Shown here piece by piece: positions 40,488-49,148 of a stretch of DNA of 64,000 nt. This stretch comes from CAYFKJ01 sp964528595. Lineage in GTDB: Bacteria > Pseudomonadota > Alphaproteobacteria > UBA2966. Both the position numbers and the translations under genes were made by a program. The DNA lies in NCBI GenBank assembly GCA_964528595.1, contig CAZGTM010000014.1, positions 1 through 64,000 on the forward strand, given 5' to 3'. Under the pieces are notes generated by a model. The model searched no databases, was not told the origin of the DNA, and was given only the letters and a program-made list of their open reading frames with translations. Numbering within the stretch: the stretch's first letter is position 1; the number at the start of each line of letters is the position of its first letter.

Positions 40488-41714
40488 CTAGACGCTTTCC
40501 TTTACCGGGTCGGGTGACCGCCGCCGCACCTGCATGACGGTTGGCACGGTGACAATCAGGATGGCGGCGACCACGAGGATGACGATCTTGGGGTCGCCGC
40601 GGTCCAGCAGCCAGCCCAGGAACACCGGCATGCTGAGCGAGCCCAGGTCGAGGCCGGCATAAACGAAGCCGAAGACGCGCCCGGCCTTTCCTTCCGGCGT
40701 GACCTTGCGCACGATCATGTCGCGCGAGGGCGTGGTTAATCCTAAGAAGAACCCCGAGAGCACCATCAACGCCTGTACCGCCAGGACGGACCCGCCGGCG
40801 GTCGCGACGCCGAACATGAAAACGCCCGACAACGTGGTGCCGATCATGGCCGTGACGTGATGGCTCGGCGTGCGGTCGGCGATGATGCCGCCGACGAATA
40901 CGCCGCCGGCCGAGGCGATGATGAAGGCTGTCAGCGCGGCCGTGGCCGAACCGTACGGCAGACCGTGCAGTTTCATCAGACTGAGGGCGCCGAAGCTTTG
41001 CACGCCGATGATCGCCATGGCGAGGAAGGTGAAATAGCAAAAACACAGCACGATAGGCGCTGACGACAGCAGCCGGATGTCGGCGGCGAAAGATTCTTCC
41101 TCGGGGTCCTGCCATTTGGTCTCCACCACGGGTTCGTCGGCCAGATCGCGGCTCCAGAACAACATGAAGGCGACATAGGCCAGCCCGGCGGCGCCGGCGG
41201 AAGCAACGGCCGTGCGCCAGTCGAACAGCGCCGCCAGACCGGCCACGAATGGCGGCGCCACGGCCCAGCCGAGATTGCCACACAGTGCATGGACGGCATA
41301 GGCGCGGCCCAACCGGGCCGGGTTCACCTTGCGCGTCAGGATCGAAAGATCGGCCGGGTGAAAGACGCTGAGGCCGATGCCGACGACGACGGCAAGGGCG
41401 ACCAAAACCTCGTAACTTTGCGCCACAGACATGGCCAGCGTGGCTAGGCTGCAGATCGCCAGGCCCGACAATAGAATGCGGCGTGCGCCGATGCGGTCGA
41501 CCAGGAAACCGGCAATCATCTGCCCCGTTCCGGATGCCGCGAACATCAAGGTCGCCAACAGGCCGAGGGCGGTGAACGAGACGTCGAATTCGACCTTCAG
41601 TATGACGAAAATCGGCGGCAGGACCATCTGGAAAAAATGGCTGTAGCCGTGGGCGACGCCCACAAGTCCGATGACTTTGACGTCGCGGCCCAACGTTGAA
41701 GTCGCAACGCTCAT
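40488..41714 (-). CDS. MFS transporter
   Basis: A 408-residue major facilitator superfamily protein with twelve membrane segments. The motif A-like loop GFLVDRIGARRILLSG lies after the second segment and GGIIADRTPSHH in the second half. It resembles the FSR/nitrate-type uptake or efflux MFS group, with no signature for a single substrate. It is convergent with the hydroxylase-like gene and divergent from the TupA gene, so it marks the right edge of the C1 island. It may export a product or toxic intermediate, but this is speculative. Confidence 0.88.
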   Translation of the reverse strand: MSVATSTLGRDVKVIGLVGVAHGYSHFFQMVLPPIFVILKVEFDVSFTALGLLATLMFAASGTGQMIAGFLVDRIGARRILLSGLAICSLATLAMSVAQSYEVLVALAVVVGIGLSVFHPADLSILTRKVNPARLGRAYAVHALCGNLGWAVAPPFVAGLAALFDWRTAVASAGAAGLAYVAFMLFWSRDLADEPVVETKWQDPEEESFAADIRLLSSAPIVLCFCYFTFLAMAIIGVQSFGALSLMKLHGLPYGSATAALTAFIIASAGGVFVGGIIADRTPSHHVTAMIGTTLSGVFMFGVATAGGSVLAVQALMVLSGFFLGLTTPSRDMIVRKVTPEGKAGRVFGFVYAGLDLGSLSMPVFLGWLLDRGDPKIVILVVAAILIVTVPTVMQVRRRSPDPVKESV

Positions 41715-41832
41715 AAGGTACCTACCAACATACGAAATTGTACTACGGAAGCCGATTATCGGTACACACGTATCGCCACATGGCAGCTATGCTTCTATCT
41801 TGCTGCATCGAAATAAATAACCGAGGGAATGA

Positions 41833-42675
41833 ATGCGGATCGGATCTATCGCGTTGGCAGCACTGGCGGTCTTGGGTCTGGGACTGTGCGCGCCGGCCCA
41901 CGATGCGAAGGCGGCGAACCGCTTTATCGTCGTGGCGTCGACCACGTCGACGGAAAACTCCGGCCTCTTCACGCACCTGCTGCCGAAGTTCACCGCGGCC
42001 AGCGGCATCGACGTTCGGGTCGTCGCCGTCGGCACCGGCCAGGCGATCCGACTGGCCCGCAACGGCGATGCCGACGTCTTGCTGGTCCACCACAAGGCGT
42101 CGGAGAAAAAATTCGTGGCCGACGGCTTCGGCGTCGAACGCCACGACGTGATGTACAACGATTTCGTCATCGCGGGACCCAAAACGGATCCGGCGGAGAT
42201 CGGCGGGGTGGCGTCCGCGACCGACGCCCTCAACCGCATCGCCGCGAAGCAAGCCGCCTTCGTCAGCCGGGGCGACGACAGCGGTACGCACAAGGCGGAA
42301 TTGGGATTATGGCGGGCGGCTGAGGTCGATCCGTCCGACGCCTCCGGCGCCTGGTACCGCGAAACCGGATCAGGCATGGGGGCGGCGTTGAACACGGCCG
42401 CCGCTCTCGGCGCCTATGTCCTGACGGACCGCGCCACCTGGGTCTCGTTCGGCAATAAGCAAGGTCTCGAAATACTTGTCGAGGGCGATGCCCGCCTCTT
42501 CAATCAATACGGCGTTATCGCGGTCAGTCCGAAAAGACACCCGCACATCAAGGCGACGGAAGGGCAGGCGTTTGTCGATTGGCTGATATCAACTGAGGGC
42601 CAAGCCGCCATTGCGGCATTTAGGGTCCGAGGCCAGCAGCTTTTCCATCCCAATGCGACAAAACCGGGATCTTAG
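41833..42675 (+). CDS. tupA: Tungstate ABC transporter substrate-binding protein (TupA-like)
   Basis: A 280-residue periplasmic protein. A signal peptide covers about residues 1-28 (ALAVLGLGLCAPAHDAKAA). The mature part begins RFIVVASTTSTENSGLF, the tungstate-binding TTSTENSGL motif of TupA. SRGDDSGTHKAELGLW and ETGSGMGAALNTA complete the oxyanion site. No tupB or tupC genes follow, so it is an orphan here. It lies just before the formate dehydrogenase genes, which suggests that tungsten (or molybdenum) is supplied for the enzyme. The start ATG at 41833 follows GAGGGAATGA. Confidence 0.9.
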   Translation: MRIGSIALAALAVLGLGLCAPAHDAKAANRFIVVASTTSTENSGLFTHLLPKFTAASGIDVRVVAVGTGQAIRLARNGDADVLLVHHKASEKKFVADGFGVERHDVMYNDFVIAGPKTDPAEIGGVASATDALNRIAAKQAAFVSRGDDSGTHKAELGLWRAAEVDPSDASGAWYRETGSGMGAALNTAAALGAYVLTDRATWVSFGNKQGLEILVEGDARLFNQYGVIAVSPKRHPHIKATEGQAFVDWLISTEGQAAIAAFRVRGQQLFHPNATKPGS

Positions 42676-42684
42676 CCGGGGCCG

Positions 42685-42891
42685 TCAGGACAGCTCGATT
42701 TCACCCTCAATATTTATTTCCAGGTCGATACTTCCGAGTTTCAGCGTGACGATCGCGTCGAGAGTTTCATCGCCGCTCAAATCCCCGGCCGCCAGCGCCT
42801 CGCGAACGGCCTTCTCGATTTCACGCTGAGAGGTAATGCCGACTTTTTTTAGAAACTTCCTCACGTCCATGTTGAAGTGTTCTTCATCCAT
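42685..42891 (-). CDS. DUF6494 family small protein
   Basis: A 68-residue acidic protein, DEEHFNMDVRKFLKKVGITSQREIEKAVREAL, matching DUF6494. Its function is unknown. It is downstream of the formate dehydrogenase gamma gene on the same strand (49 bp), the last gene of the fdh transcription unit, and converges with tupA. ATG at 42891; a GGAG-like purine stretch (GGGAGCC) precedes it. Confidence 0.75.
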   Translation of the reverse strand: MDEEHFNMDVRKFLKKVGITSQREIEKAVREALAAGDLSGDETLDAIVTLKLGSIDLEINIEGEIELS

Positions 42892-42940
42892 CGGATGGGG
42901 CTCCCGTTTTTTGGCAGTTTATTGGCGGCCGGTTGGCGGG

Positions 42941-43984
42941 TCAGGCTTCCTGAACCTCGGTGGTGTTTTCGTCGATCGCGTCGACCCAGGCGCTGTGGTG
43001 CTCGCGCGCCCAGTTCTCGTCGACATAGCCCGAGTACATGGCATCGAAGGCGCCCTCCATGCCAAGGCTGCCGATATAGATATGGGCGATGATAATGGCG
43101 ATCATCACGACCGAAACCGAGGAGTGCACGATCTGGATGAGTTGCATCCCCGCCATATCCGTTCCGGTGAACGGAAAGAGCAAGGCCAGGCCCGTCAGAA
43201 ACAGTGCCGCGCCGCCGATCGTAACCGTCCAGAAGATGAATTTTTGGCCAGTGTTGAACCGCCCTGCCTTGGGGTGGGCGCCTTTGACGAACAGCCCGCC
43301 GCCCTCGGCGATCCAGCCCGCGTCGTAGCGGTCGGGCAGGTTATCCTTGACCCAAAGGACGAACATCATCACCACGCCGACGATGAATACGAAGCCGAGG
43401 TAGTTGTGCACGTACTTGCCGCCCAGCGAGAACAAGGCGAAGGCGTCGGCGCCGATCAGAGGCTTGAGGACGTAACGGCCGTACATCACGTTGAGACCGG
43501 TGATGCCCAGAATGATGAAACTGACTGCCGTCAGCCAATGGGCGAGGCGGTCGAGGCCATTGAAACGCATCACCAGTTTGCCGGAAAAACCGCTGTCGAT
43601 GCGGATGCGCTTGCGCACGGCAAAAAAGATGACCAGCACCACCAGTGTCGCCGCCATGGCCCGCGCGCCGTACACCTTCAGGGGGCCGTTGTTGATGGCG
43701 CGCCAGTTATCACCCTCGGACTGGACCAGAACGCCGGCCTGCTTGTCGGGCAGGGATACCGTGCCGCGAATACCGTGCCGAACGGCGCGCCAGCTCTCCG
43801 AATCGCTTGAGAATCCTTGCGCCTCTCCCGGTACCTGACCCTTGGTTTGGGCGGCCGCCTCATTGCTCGAAAACGGCACGAACAGGCTACCGCCGATCAC
43901 GAATGCCGCCATGACCGCGGCAAGGACAACGGCTTTCATCCCGGAGAACTGAAAACTCCCGTTTTTCCAGTTGTTCGCAAGCAT
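42941..43984 (-). CDS. fdnI: Formate dehydrogenase gamma subunit (cytochrome b556)
   Basis: A 347-residue membrane cytochrome b. An N-terminal signal-anchor-like segment and an 80-residue periplasmic insert (SDSESWRAVRHGIRGTVSLPD) precede four or more membrane helices. Heme ligand His residues are in RLAHWLTAVSF, GKYVHNYLGFV and IQIVHSSVS, with IIAHIYIGSLGMEGAFDAM closing. It anchors the alpha-beta complex and passes electrons to the quinone pool. ATG at 43984 has GGAG 8 nt upstream and is preferred over the TTG at 43999. It is the third structural subunit of the fdh operon. Confidence 0.93.
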   Translation of the reverse strand: MLANNWKNGSFQFSGMKAVVLAAVMAAFVIGGSLFVPFSSNEAAAQTKGQVPGEAQGFSSDSESWRAVRHGIRGTVSLPDKQAGVLVQSEGDNWRAINNGPLKVYGARAMAATLVVLVIFFAVRKRIRIDSGFSGKLVMRFNGLDRLAHWLTAVSFIILGITGLNVMYGRYVLKPLIGADAFALFSLGGKYVHNYLGFVFIVGVVMMFVLWVKDNLPDRYDAGWIAEGGGLFVKGAHPKAGRFNTGQKFIFWTVTIGGAALFLTGLALLFPFTGTDMAGMQLIQIVHSSVSVVMIAIIIAHIYIGSLGMEGAFDAMYSGYVDENWAREHHSAWVDAIDENTTEVQEA

Positions 43985-44010
43985 GAAGGATCTCCTCAAT
44001 TGGCCCTTTG

Positions 44011-44310
44011 TCAGGGCGCTCTTTGGCCGCCGATACGGTTGAGTCGAACACTCTTTGACGCACCGCTGCTGGTTCCCGACGCGGCCCCCGGCAGGCTCGC
44101 GCCGCCCAGGCCGGACTGCGCCCAGGCGCGGTCCCGGATCATCGACCTTGTCTTCGGACTGAGCGGGAGGCTCTTGTTGCCGAGATAAACGCCCTTCTTG
44201 TATTCCAGAATGCGGCCCTGTTCCTCGGGCCGGCAGGCGCCCAGCGACGTGACGACGGCGAAGCCCAGCACAAGGACCGCCGCCGTCCGACCGAACATCA
44301 TTTCGATCAT
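44011..44310 (-). CDS. Putative lipoprotein in fdh operon
   Basis: About 99 residues, not recognised. A lipoprotein signal is visible: a hydrophobic stretch ending TSLGAC places the lipidated Cys near residue 25. The mature part (EEQGRILEYKKGVYLGNKSLPLSPKTRSMIRDRAWAQ) has a Gly/Ser-rich tail. It lies between fdh beta and fdh gamma, with 27 and 97 bp gaps, on the same strand, so it is part of the fdh operon. It may help assemble or tether the periplasmic enzyme. The start could be ATG 44310, 44301 or 44298. Confidence 0.65.
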   Translation of the reverse strand: MIEMMFGRTAAVLVLGFAVVTSLGACRPEEQGRILEYKKGVYLGNKSLPLSPKTRSMIRDRAWAQSGLGGASLPGAASGTSSGASKSVRLNRIGGQRAP

Positions 44311-44406
44311 CTCATAATCCCAATTCGCTGACGGTCGGTGCGGGCGACCGGAACGACCCGATGGGATCGTTCCGGTCCGCACCAACCGTACGCTTACGCC
44401 CTGCGG

Positions 44407-45003
44407 TTACGACCTGGCCTTCAGTCTGTAGGCCGTACCCCATCCCCAGGCGCCACTGCCGAACCCGCGCGCCGTGACGCGTTCGCGGTAAATACCGGAG
44501 ACCTCGTCACCGTCACCGGCGAGCAGGGCTTTCGACGAGCACATTTCGGCGCAGATCGGAAGCTTGCCCTCGGCCAGACGATTGCGGCCGTACTTCTGGT
44601 ATTCGGCACTGGAGTGGTCTTGTTCCGGTCCGCCGGCGCAGAAGGTGCACTTGTCCATCTTGCCGCGCGAGCCGAAGTTTCCTGCTTGCGGATATTGCGG
44701 CGCGCCGAACGGGCAGGCGTAGAAGCAATAGCCGCAGCCGATGCACAGGTCCTTGGAGTGCAGCACGACGCCGTCCTCGGTGTCGTAAATGCAGTCGACC
44801 GGACAGACCGCGATACAAGGTGCATCGGAGCAGTGCATGCAGGCGACCGAGATCGAGCGCTCCCCGGGGTTGCCGTCGTTCAAGGTGACGACGCGGCGGC
44901 GGTTGATGCCCCAGGGGATTTCGTGCTCGTTCTTACAGGCGGTAACGCAACCGTTGCATTCGGTGCAACGCTCGGCATCGCAGAGGAATTTCATTCTAGC
45001 CAT
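44407..45003 (-). CDS. Formate dehydrogenase FDH3 beta subunit (Fe-S)
   Basis: A 198-residue protein with four 4Fe-4S motifs: CTECNGCVTAC near residue 13, CMHCSDAPCIAVC near 55, CIGCGYCFYAC near 88 and CTFC plus CAEMC later. It is shorter than E. coli FdnH (about 294) and lacks the C-terminal membrane helix, which matches the FDH3-type beta subunit. It relays electrons from alpha to the cytochrome b. Its start is 13 bp after the alpha gene stop. Confidence 0.93.
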   Translation of the reverse strand: MARMKFLCDAERCTECNGCVTACKNEHEIPWGINRRRVVTLNDGNPGERSISVACMHCSDAPCIAVCPVDCIYDTEDGVVLHSKDLCIGCGYCFYACPFGAPQYPQAGNFGSRGKMDKCTFCAGGPEQDHSSAEYQKYGRNRLAEGKLPICAEMCSSKALLAGDGDEVSGIYRERVTARGFGSGAWGWGTAYRLKARS

Positions 45004-45016
45004 TTTTCATTCCTCC

Positions 45017-47896
45017 CTATGCCTTGCTCAGATTGCAGAGAGACACTTTGCTCTCCTGCATCTGAGTTACCGCGTCGTAGCCATAGGTCATGGCGGTGTT
45101 GGCCGCCTCCCCAAGCACATAAGGGTCGGCTCCCGGCGGGTACTTGGATCTTTGATCCTCGCCCTGCCAATGACCGCCGAAGTGGAACGGCATGAAGACG
45201 ACGCCGCGCCCGACCCGGTTGGTAAACATCGCTTTGACCTTGACCTTGGCGCCTTCCGGCGTCGCCACCCAGACGTCGCTGCCGTTCTTGATGCCGGCAT
45301 TGTTGGCGTCGTATGGATTGATCTCGGCGAACATCTCCTGCTGCAACTCGGCGAGCCAGGGATTGGACCGGCTCTCGTCGCCGCCGCCCTCGTATTCGAC
45401 CAGGCGGCCGGAGGTGAGGATCAGCGGATACTTCTTCGAGAAGTCCTTGTCCTGGATCGACTTGTAGAGCGTCGGCAGGCGGTAGTTCTTGGTATCCGCG
45501 AAGGTGGGATAATCTCCCACCAGATCGCGGCGCGGCGTGTAGAGCGGTTCGCGGTGCAGCGGCACCGGATCCGGGAAGGTCCACACCACCGTCCTCGCCT
45601 TGGCGTTGCCGAACGGGGCGCAGCCGTGCTTAATGGCGACGCGCTGGATACCGCCCGAAAGGTCGGTCTTCCAGTTGGTCTTGTCGCCCGCCACCTTGCT
45701 GATCGCCGCGTTTTCGGCAGCCGTCAGGTCGCCGGCCCAGCCCAGTTTCTTGAGCATGGCCATGGAGAATTCGGGATAGCCGTCCTTGATCTCCGAATCG
45801 ACCGGATACGATCCTTCGGCCAGCAGGTTTTCGCCATTGCGCTGGACGCCGAAGCGGGCGCGGAAACTGAGACCGCCTTCCGCCACCGGCTTGGAGGGAT
45901 CATAGAGGATCGGCGTGCCCGGATGCGCCATCTTGTCCGTGCCCCAGCAGGGCCACGGCAGGCCGAAGTACTCGCCGTCCGCTGGTCCGCCGATAGCCTG
46001 CAGCGTGTTCTTGTCGAACGTCGACATGTTGGCCATGTGCAGGCGCAGGCGTTCGGGCGACTGGCCGGTGTAGCCGATCGTCCACATGCCCTTATTGAAC
46101 TCGCGCGTGACGTCTTCGACCAGCGGCTCCTCGCCGTTCACCTTGATGTTCTTGAGGTATTCATCGGCGAACCCAAGTTTCTTTGCGAACTTGTACATGA
46201 TGGTTTGGTCGGGCAGCGATTCGAAAACCGGCTCAATGACCTTTTCCCGCCACTGCAGGGAGCGGTTGGAGGCCGTCACGGAACCGTAGGTTTCGAACTG
46301 CGTTGCCGCAGGCAGGATATAGACGCCGTCCTTGCGGTCATGCATCACCGCCGACATGGTCGGGTAGGGATCGATGATGACCAACAGGTCCAGCTTCTCC
46401 ATCGCCTTCTTCATGTCGGGCAAGCGCGTCTGCGAATTGGGCGCGTGTCCCCAGAAGACCATGGCCCGGACATTGTCCGGCTGGTCCATCTGATCCTTCG
46501 GCGTCAGGACGCCGTCGAACCAGCGCGAGACGACAATACCCTTGGTCTCCATCAGCTTCTTGCTGGCGAAGCGTTTCAAGAGATAGTCGTAGTCGACGTC
46601 CCAAACGCGGGCCCAGTGCTTCCATGACCCGGTCTTGAGGCCGTAGTAACCCGGCAGCGAGTGCGACAGGATGCAGAAATCCGTGGCGCCCTGGACGTTG
46701 TCGTGGCCGCGGAAGATATTTGCGCCGCCGCCGGACTTGCCCATGTTGCCCAAAGCCAGCTGCAGGATGCAGTAGGCGCGGGTGTTGTCGTTGCCGTTGG
46801 TATGCTGTGTGCCGCCCATGCACCAGATGATCGTGCCGGGACGGTTGTTGGCCAGCGTGCGGGCAACGCGCTTCAATTGCGAGCCCGGTACGCCCGTGAC
46901 GCGTTCGGTTTCCTCCGGCGTCCACTTCTTGACCTCAGCCTTGATCTCTTCAAGCCCCCAGACACGCTGGCGGATGAACTCCTTGTCTTCCCAGCCGTTC
47001 TCGAAGACGTGCCAGAGAATGCCCCAGATCAGCGCCACGTCGGTGCCGGGGCGCATGCGGACGTATTCGTCGGCATGGGCCGCGGTGCGCGTGAAGCGCG
47101 GATCGCAGACGATAATCGGTGCGTTGTTCTGCTCCTTGGCCTTCATCAGGTGGAGCATCGCAACGGGGTGCGCCTCCGCCGCGTTGGAGCCGATCATGAA
47201 GATCGCCCGCGAATTCTGGATGTCGTTGAACGAATTCGTCATGGCGCCGTAGCCCCAGGTATTGGCAACGCCGGCGACCGTGGTCGAATGGCAGATGCGG
47301 GCCTGGTGATCGACGTTGTTCGAGCCCCAGAAGGCCGCGAACTTACGGAACAGGTAGGATTGCTCGTTACTGAACTTGGCCGAACCGAGCCAGTAGACGC
47401 TATCCGGTCCCGACGCCTTGCGGATCTCCAACATCTTGTCGCCGATGTCGTTGACCGCTTGGTCCCAGGAGACCCGTTTCCATTTGCCGCCTTCCAGCTT
47501 CATCGGATAGCGCGCCCGGCGTTCGCCGTGCGCGTGTTCGCGCACAGACGCGCCCTTGGCGCAGTGTCCACCGAGGTTGAAGGGACTGTCGAAGTTCGGT
47601 TCCTGACCGACCCAGACGCCGCCCTGAACTTCGGCGTCGATGGCGCAACCGACCGAGCAATGCGTGCAGACCGATGTGACCAACTTGATCTGGGCCTTGC
47701 CCGCCGCCGCCTGGGCATCGGCCTTCTTGACCGTGCCGAGACTGAGCGCGCCCGCGCCCGCGGCAGCGATGCCGCTGGCCGCTAGGCCGGAGCGTTTCAA
47801 GAATGTCCGCCGGTCGACGGTTTCGCCGGCAACGCTGGTCAGGGTCTTCGCCAAACGGGGGCCAATCGCCACCCCGCTGGATTTTTTCCTGAGCAT
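45017..47896 (-). CDS. fdnG: Formate dehydrogenase alpha subunit (Mo/W-bis-MGD), Cys form
   Basis: A 959-residue molybdopterin oxidoreductase. A twin-arginine signal (DRRTFLKRSG, Arg29-Arg30) directs export. A 4Fe-4S cluster is bound by C77, C80, C84 and C112 (VCTHCSVGC; HCAKG). The metal ligand is Cys202 (ARICHSTTVAG) with His203, where E. coli FdnG has selenocysteine, so this is the Cys version. The molybdopterin dinucleotide region is complete to the C-terminus. It oxidises formate to CO2 in the periplasm and passes electrons to beta and gamma. It could consume formate produced by the C1 island. The order alpha-beta-lipoprotein-gamma is on the minus strand. Confidence 0.95.
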   Translation of the reverse strand: MLRKKSSGVAIGPRLAKTLTSVAGETVDRRTFLKRSGLAASGIAAAGAGALSLGTVKKADAQAAAGKAQIKLVTSVCTHCSVGCAIDAEVQGGVWVGQEPNFDSPFNLGGHCAKGASVREHAHGERRARYPMKLEGGKWKRVSWDQAVNDIGDKMLEIRKASGPDSVYWLGSAKFSNEQSYLFRKFAAFWGSNNVDHQARICHSTTVAGVANTWGYGAMTNSFNDIQNSRAIFMIGSNAAEAHPVAMLHLMKAKEQNNAPIIVCDPRFTRTAAHADEYVRMRPGTDVALIWGILWHVFENGWEDKEFIRQRVWGLEEIKAEVKKWTPEETERVTGVPGSQLKRVARTLANNRPGTIIWCMGGTQHTNGNDNTRAYCILQLALGNMGKSGGGANIFRGHDNVQGATDFCILSHSLPGYYGLKTGSWKHWARVWDVDYDYLLKRFASKKLMETKGIVVSRWFDGVLTPKDQMDQPDNVRAMVFWGHAPNSQTRLPDMKKAMEKLDLLVIIDPYPTMSAVMHDRKDGVYILPAATQFETYGSVTASNRSLQWREKVIEPVFESLPDQTIMYKFAKKLGFADEYLKNIKVNGEEPLVEDVTREFNKGMWTIGYTGQSPERLRLHMANMSTFDKNTLQAIGGPADGEYFGLPWPCWGTDKMAHPGTPILYDPSKPVAEGGLSFRARFGVQRNGENLLAEGSYPVDSEIKDGYPEFSMAMLKKLGWAGDLTAAENAAISKVAGDKTNWKTDLSGGIQRVAIKHGCAPFGNAKARTVVWTFPDPVPLHREPLYTPRRDLVGDYPTFADTKNYRLPTLYKSIQDKDFSKKYPLILTSGRLVEYEGGGDESRSNPWLAELQQEMFAEINPYDANNAGIKNGSDVWVATPEGAKVKVKAMFTNRVGRGVVFMPFHFGGHWQGEDQRSKYPPGADPYVLGEAANTAMTYGYDAVTQMQESKVSLCNLSKA

Positions 47897-47967
47897 GTTT
47901 CTCTCCCTATCCCAAAGCTGATTGTTTTGGGTGTTTGGTTATCTTGTTGGCGTCCTCTTCAAGACAC

Positions 47968-48171
47968 TTAGAATCTTGCTGCCGAGTACGCTTTTTTGAC
48001 GTGATCGGTAAGCTGGTAGCCGCGGTCCTTGCGGTTTGCCGGGGCCGCTTCGGCCTCCGTCGGTTTTGCGCTGATCGTGGCCGCCGCGGCACCTGCCGCA
48101 CCGACACCGGCCAACTTGAAAAAGTCGCGCCGGCTTGTCTCGTCTTTGCTTGATTTTTCTTCCTTACGCAT
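47968..48171 (-). CDS. Formate dehydrogenase region twin-arginine protein (TIGR02811-type)
   Basis: A 67-residue protein starting RKEEKSSKDETSRRDFFKLAGVG, which is almost entirely a twin-arginine leader followed by a short Ala-rich tail (KPTEAEAAPANRKDRGYQLT). It matches the TIGR02811 type of formate dehydrogenase region TAT proteins. It lies 71 bp upstream of the alpha-subunit start on the same strand. It may act as an assembly or export decoy for the enzyme. The longer open frame upstream is not coding. Confidence 0.85.
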   Translation of the reverse strand: MRKEEKSSKDETSRRDFFKLAGVGAAGAAAATISAKPTEAEAAPANRKDRGYQLTDHVKKAYSAARF

Positions 48172-48267
48172 GTCGTCAAACCCCTGTCTGAAAATGGGTT
48201 GAAATCGCAACAAAACTTGGAACCAATCGAATTCGAATATGGACAACAACTCGTGTCGCGGCGGCAC

Positions 48268-48933
48268 TCAGGCCGCCATCTTGAAGCCTTGTTTCTCGAT
48301 ATCCATGAACAGCCGTCCGACAGCGCCGAGCGGCATGTAAAGTGCGGCCGACTGGGCGCGCTCCAAATCCTCAAAAAATTTCGCAGCCCAGGGCCCGACA
48401 TGGGCATTGAAGAAATCCCGCTGGGTGGCGAGGTCGACGGGCGCGCCGAACGATCCGGCGATCAGACCGGCCATCATCTCGCAGATGCTGGCGATGTGAT
48501 CTTCGGGTTCGGCCACGTCATCCGCATGCTCGATGCCGAGCGCGGTCATGGTATCGCGTAGTTCGGCCAGCGGTTTCTCATAGAGAAATCCGGTCAAATA
48601 GAACGAGGCGTAGGGATTGAGCTCACCGCCGTTCACGCCGATAAACAAGGCGTGGTATTCGTCGCTGGCGGGTGCTGGATCGCTCGCTCGAGCGGCGGCG
48701 CCCAATGACGCCAACGCGAGTCCCAAAGGGCTATCGTCGCCCGTCAAATCGGCAAGTTGCTTGAGAGTATCTTCATCGGGGGGCGCGGCGAGCGCACGGC
48801 CTAAAAGCGCATAGAGACCGGCACGAAGAAAATCCTCTTCGCTCACCTCTCCCGTATCGAGGTATTGGGCCTCAATGCCGTCTTGGGCGTCGATTTCGGA
48901 CGCGTCCAAAGGCTCCCCTCCCAGACGGTCCAT
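48268..48933 (-). CDS. TorD family chaperone for formate dehydrogenase
   Basis: A 221-residue all-helical protein of the TorD/DmsD family. Hallmarks are RAGLYALLGRALAAPPD near residue 37, EYHALFIGVNGGELNPYASFYLTGFLYEKPL near 90, and EPEDHIASICEMMAGLI near 147 with the conserved acidic/His pair. It binds the twin-arginine leader and inserts the cofactor into the alpha subunit before export. It lies 96 bp upstream of the small TAT protein. The 215-bp gap before the DUF3306 gene shows no other feature. Confidence 0.9.
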   Translation of the reverse strand: MDRLGGEPLDASEIDAQDGIEAQYLDTGEVSEEDFLRAGLYALLGRALAAPPDEDTLKQLADLTGDDSPLGLALASLGAAARASDPAPASDEYHALFIGVNGGELNPYASFYLTGFLYEKPLAELRDTMTALGIEHADDVAEPEDHIASICEMMAGLIAGSFGAPVDLATQRDFFNAHVGPWAAKFFEDLERAQSAALYMPLGAVGRLFMDIEKQGFKMAA

Positions 48934-49148
48934 TTATCGCCTCAACCTTACCCCTGGGCGAAACCACGGACCGGTTGCTTCGGATGCGCTATTAACCATG
49001 GCGCACCTTCTCTTAAGCAACTCAAGTATGCTCCTGTTACGAGTGGGTGGTCAATCAACGAATCGGTGAACGGGTGGACGAAGCCCGCCCTATTTCAATC
49101 ATTTAGAAAACCGTCATATAGCAGTGCACCTCCACACTGAGGAGCAGT

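Noticed and set aside
44789..46627. A 612-codon plus-strand open frame opposite the fdh alpha and beta genes
   Set aside because: Antisense to a complete molybdopterin enzyme with all cofactor motifs; the frame shows only the mirror of its codon bias.
47200..47400. Selenocysteine in the formate dehydrogenase alpha subunit
   Set aside because: The position is a Cys codon (Cys202 in ARICHSTT), with no in-frame TGA or obvious SECIS hairpin.
48865..49140. Possible 91-codon gene upstream of torD-type gene on the plus strand
   Set aside because: Overlaps the 5' end of the TorD gene, no Shine-Dalgarno, low-complexity Pro/Ser-rich translation.
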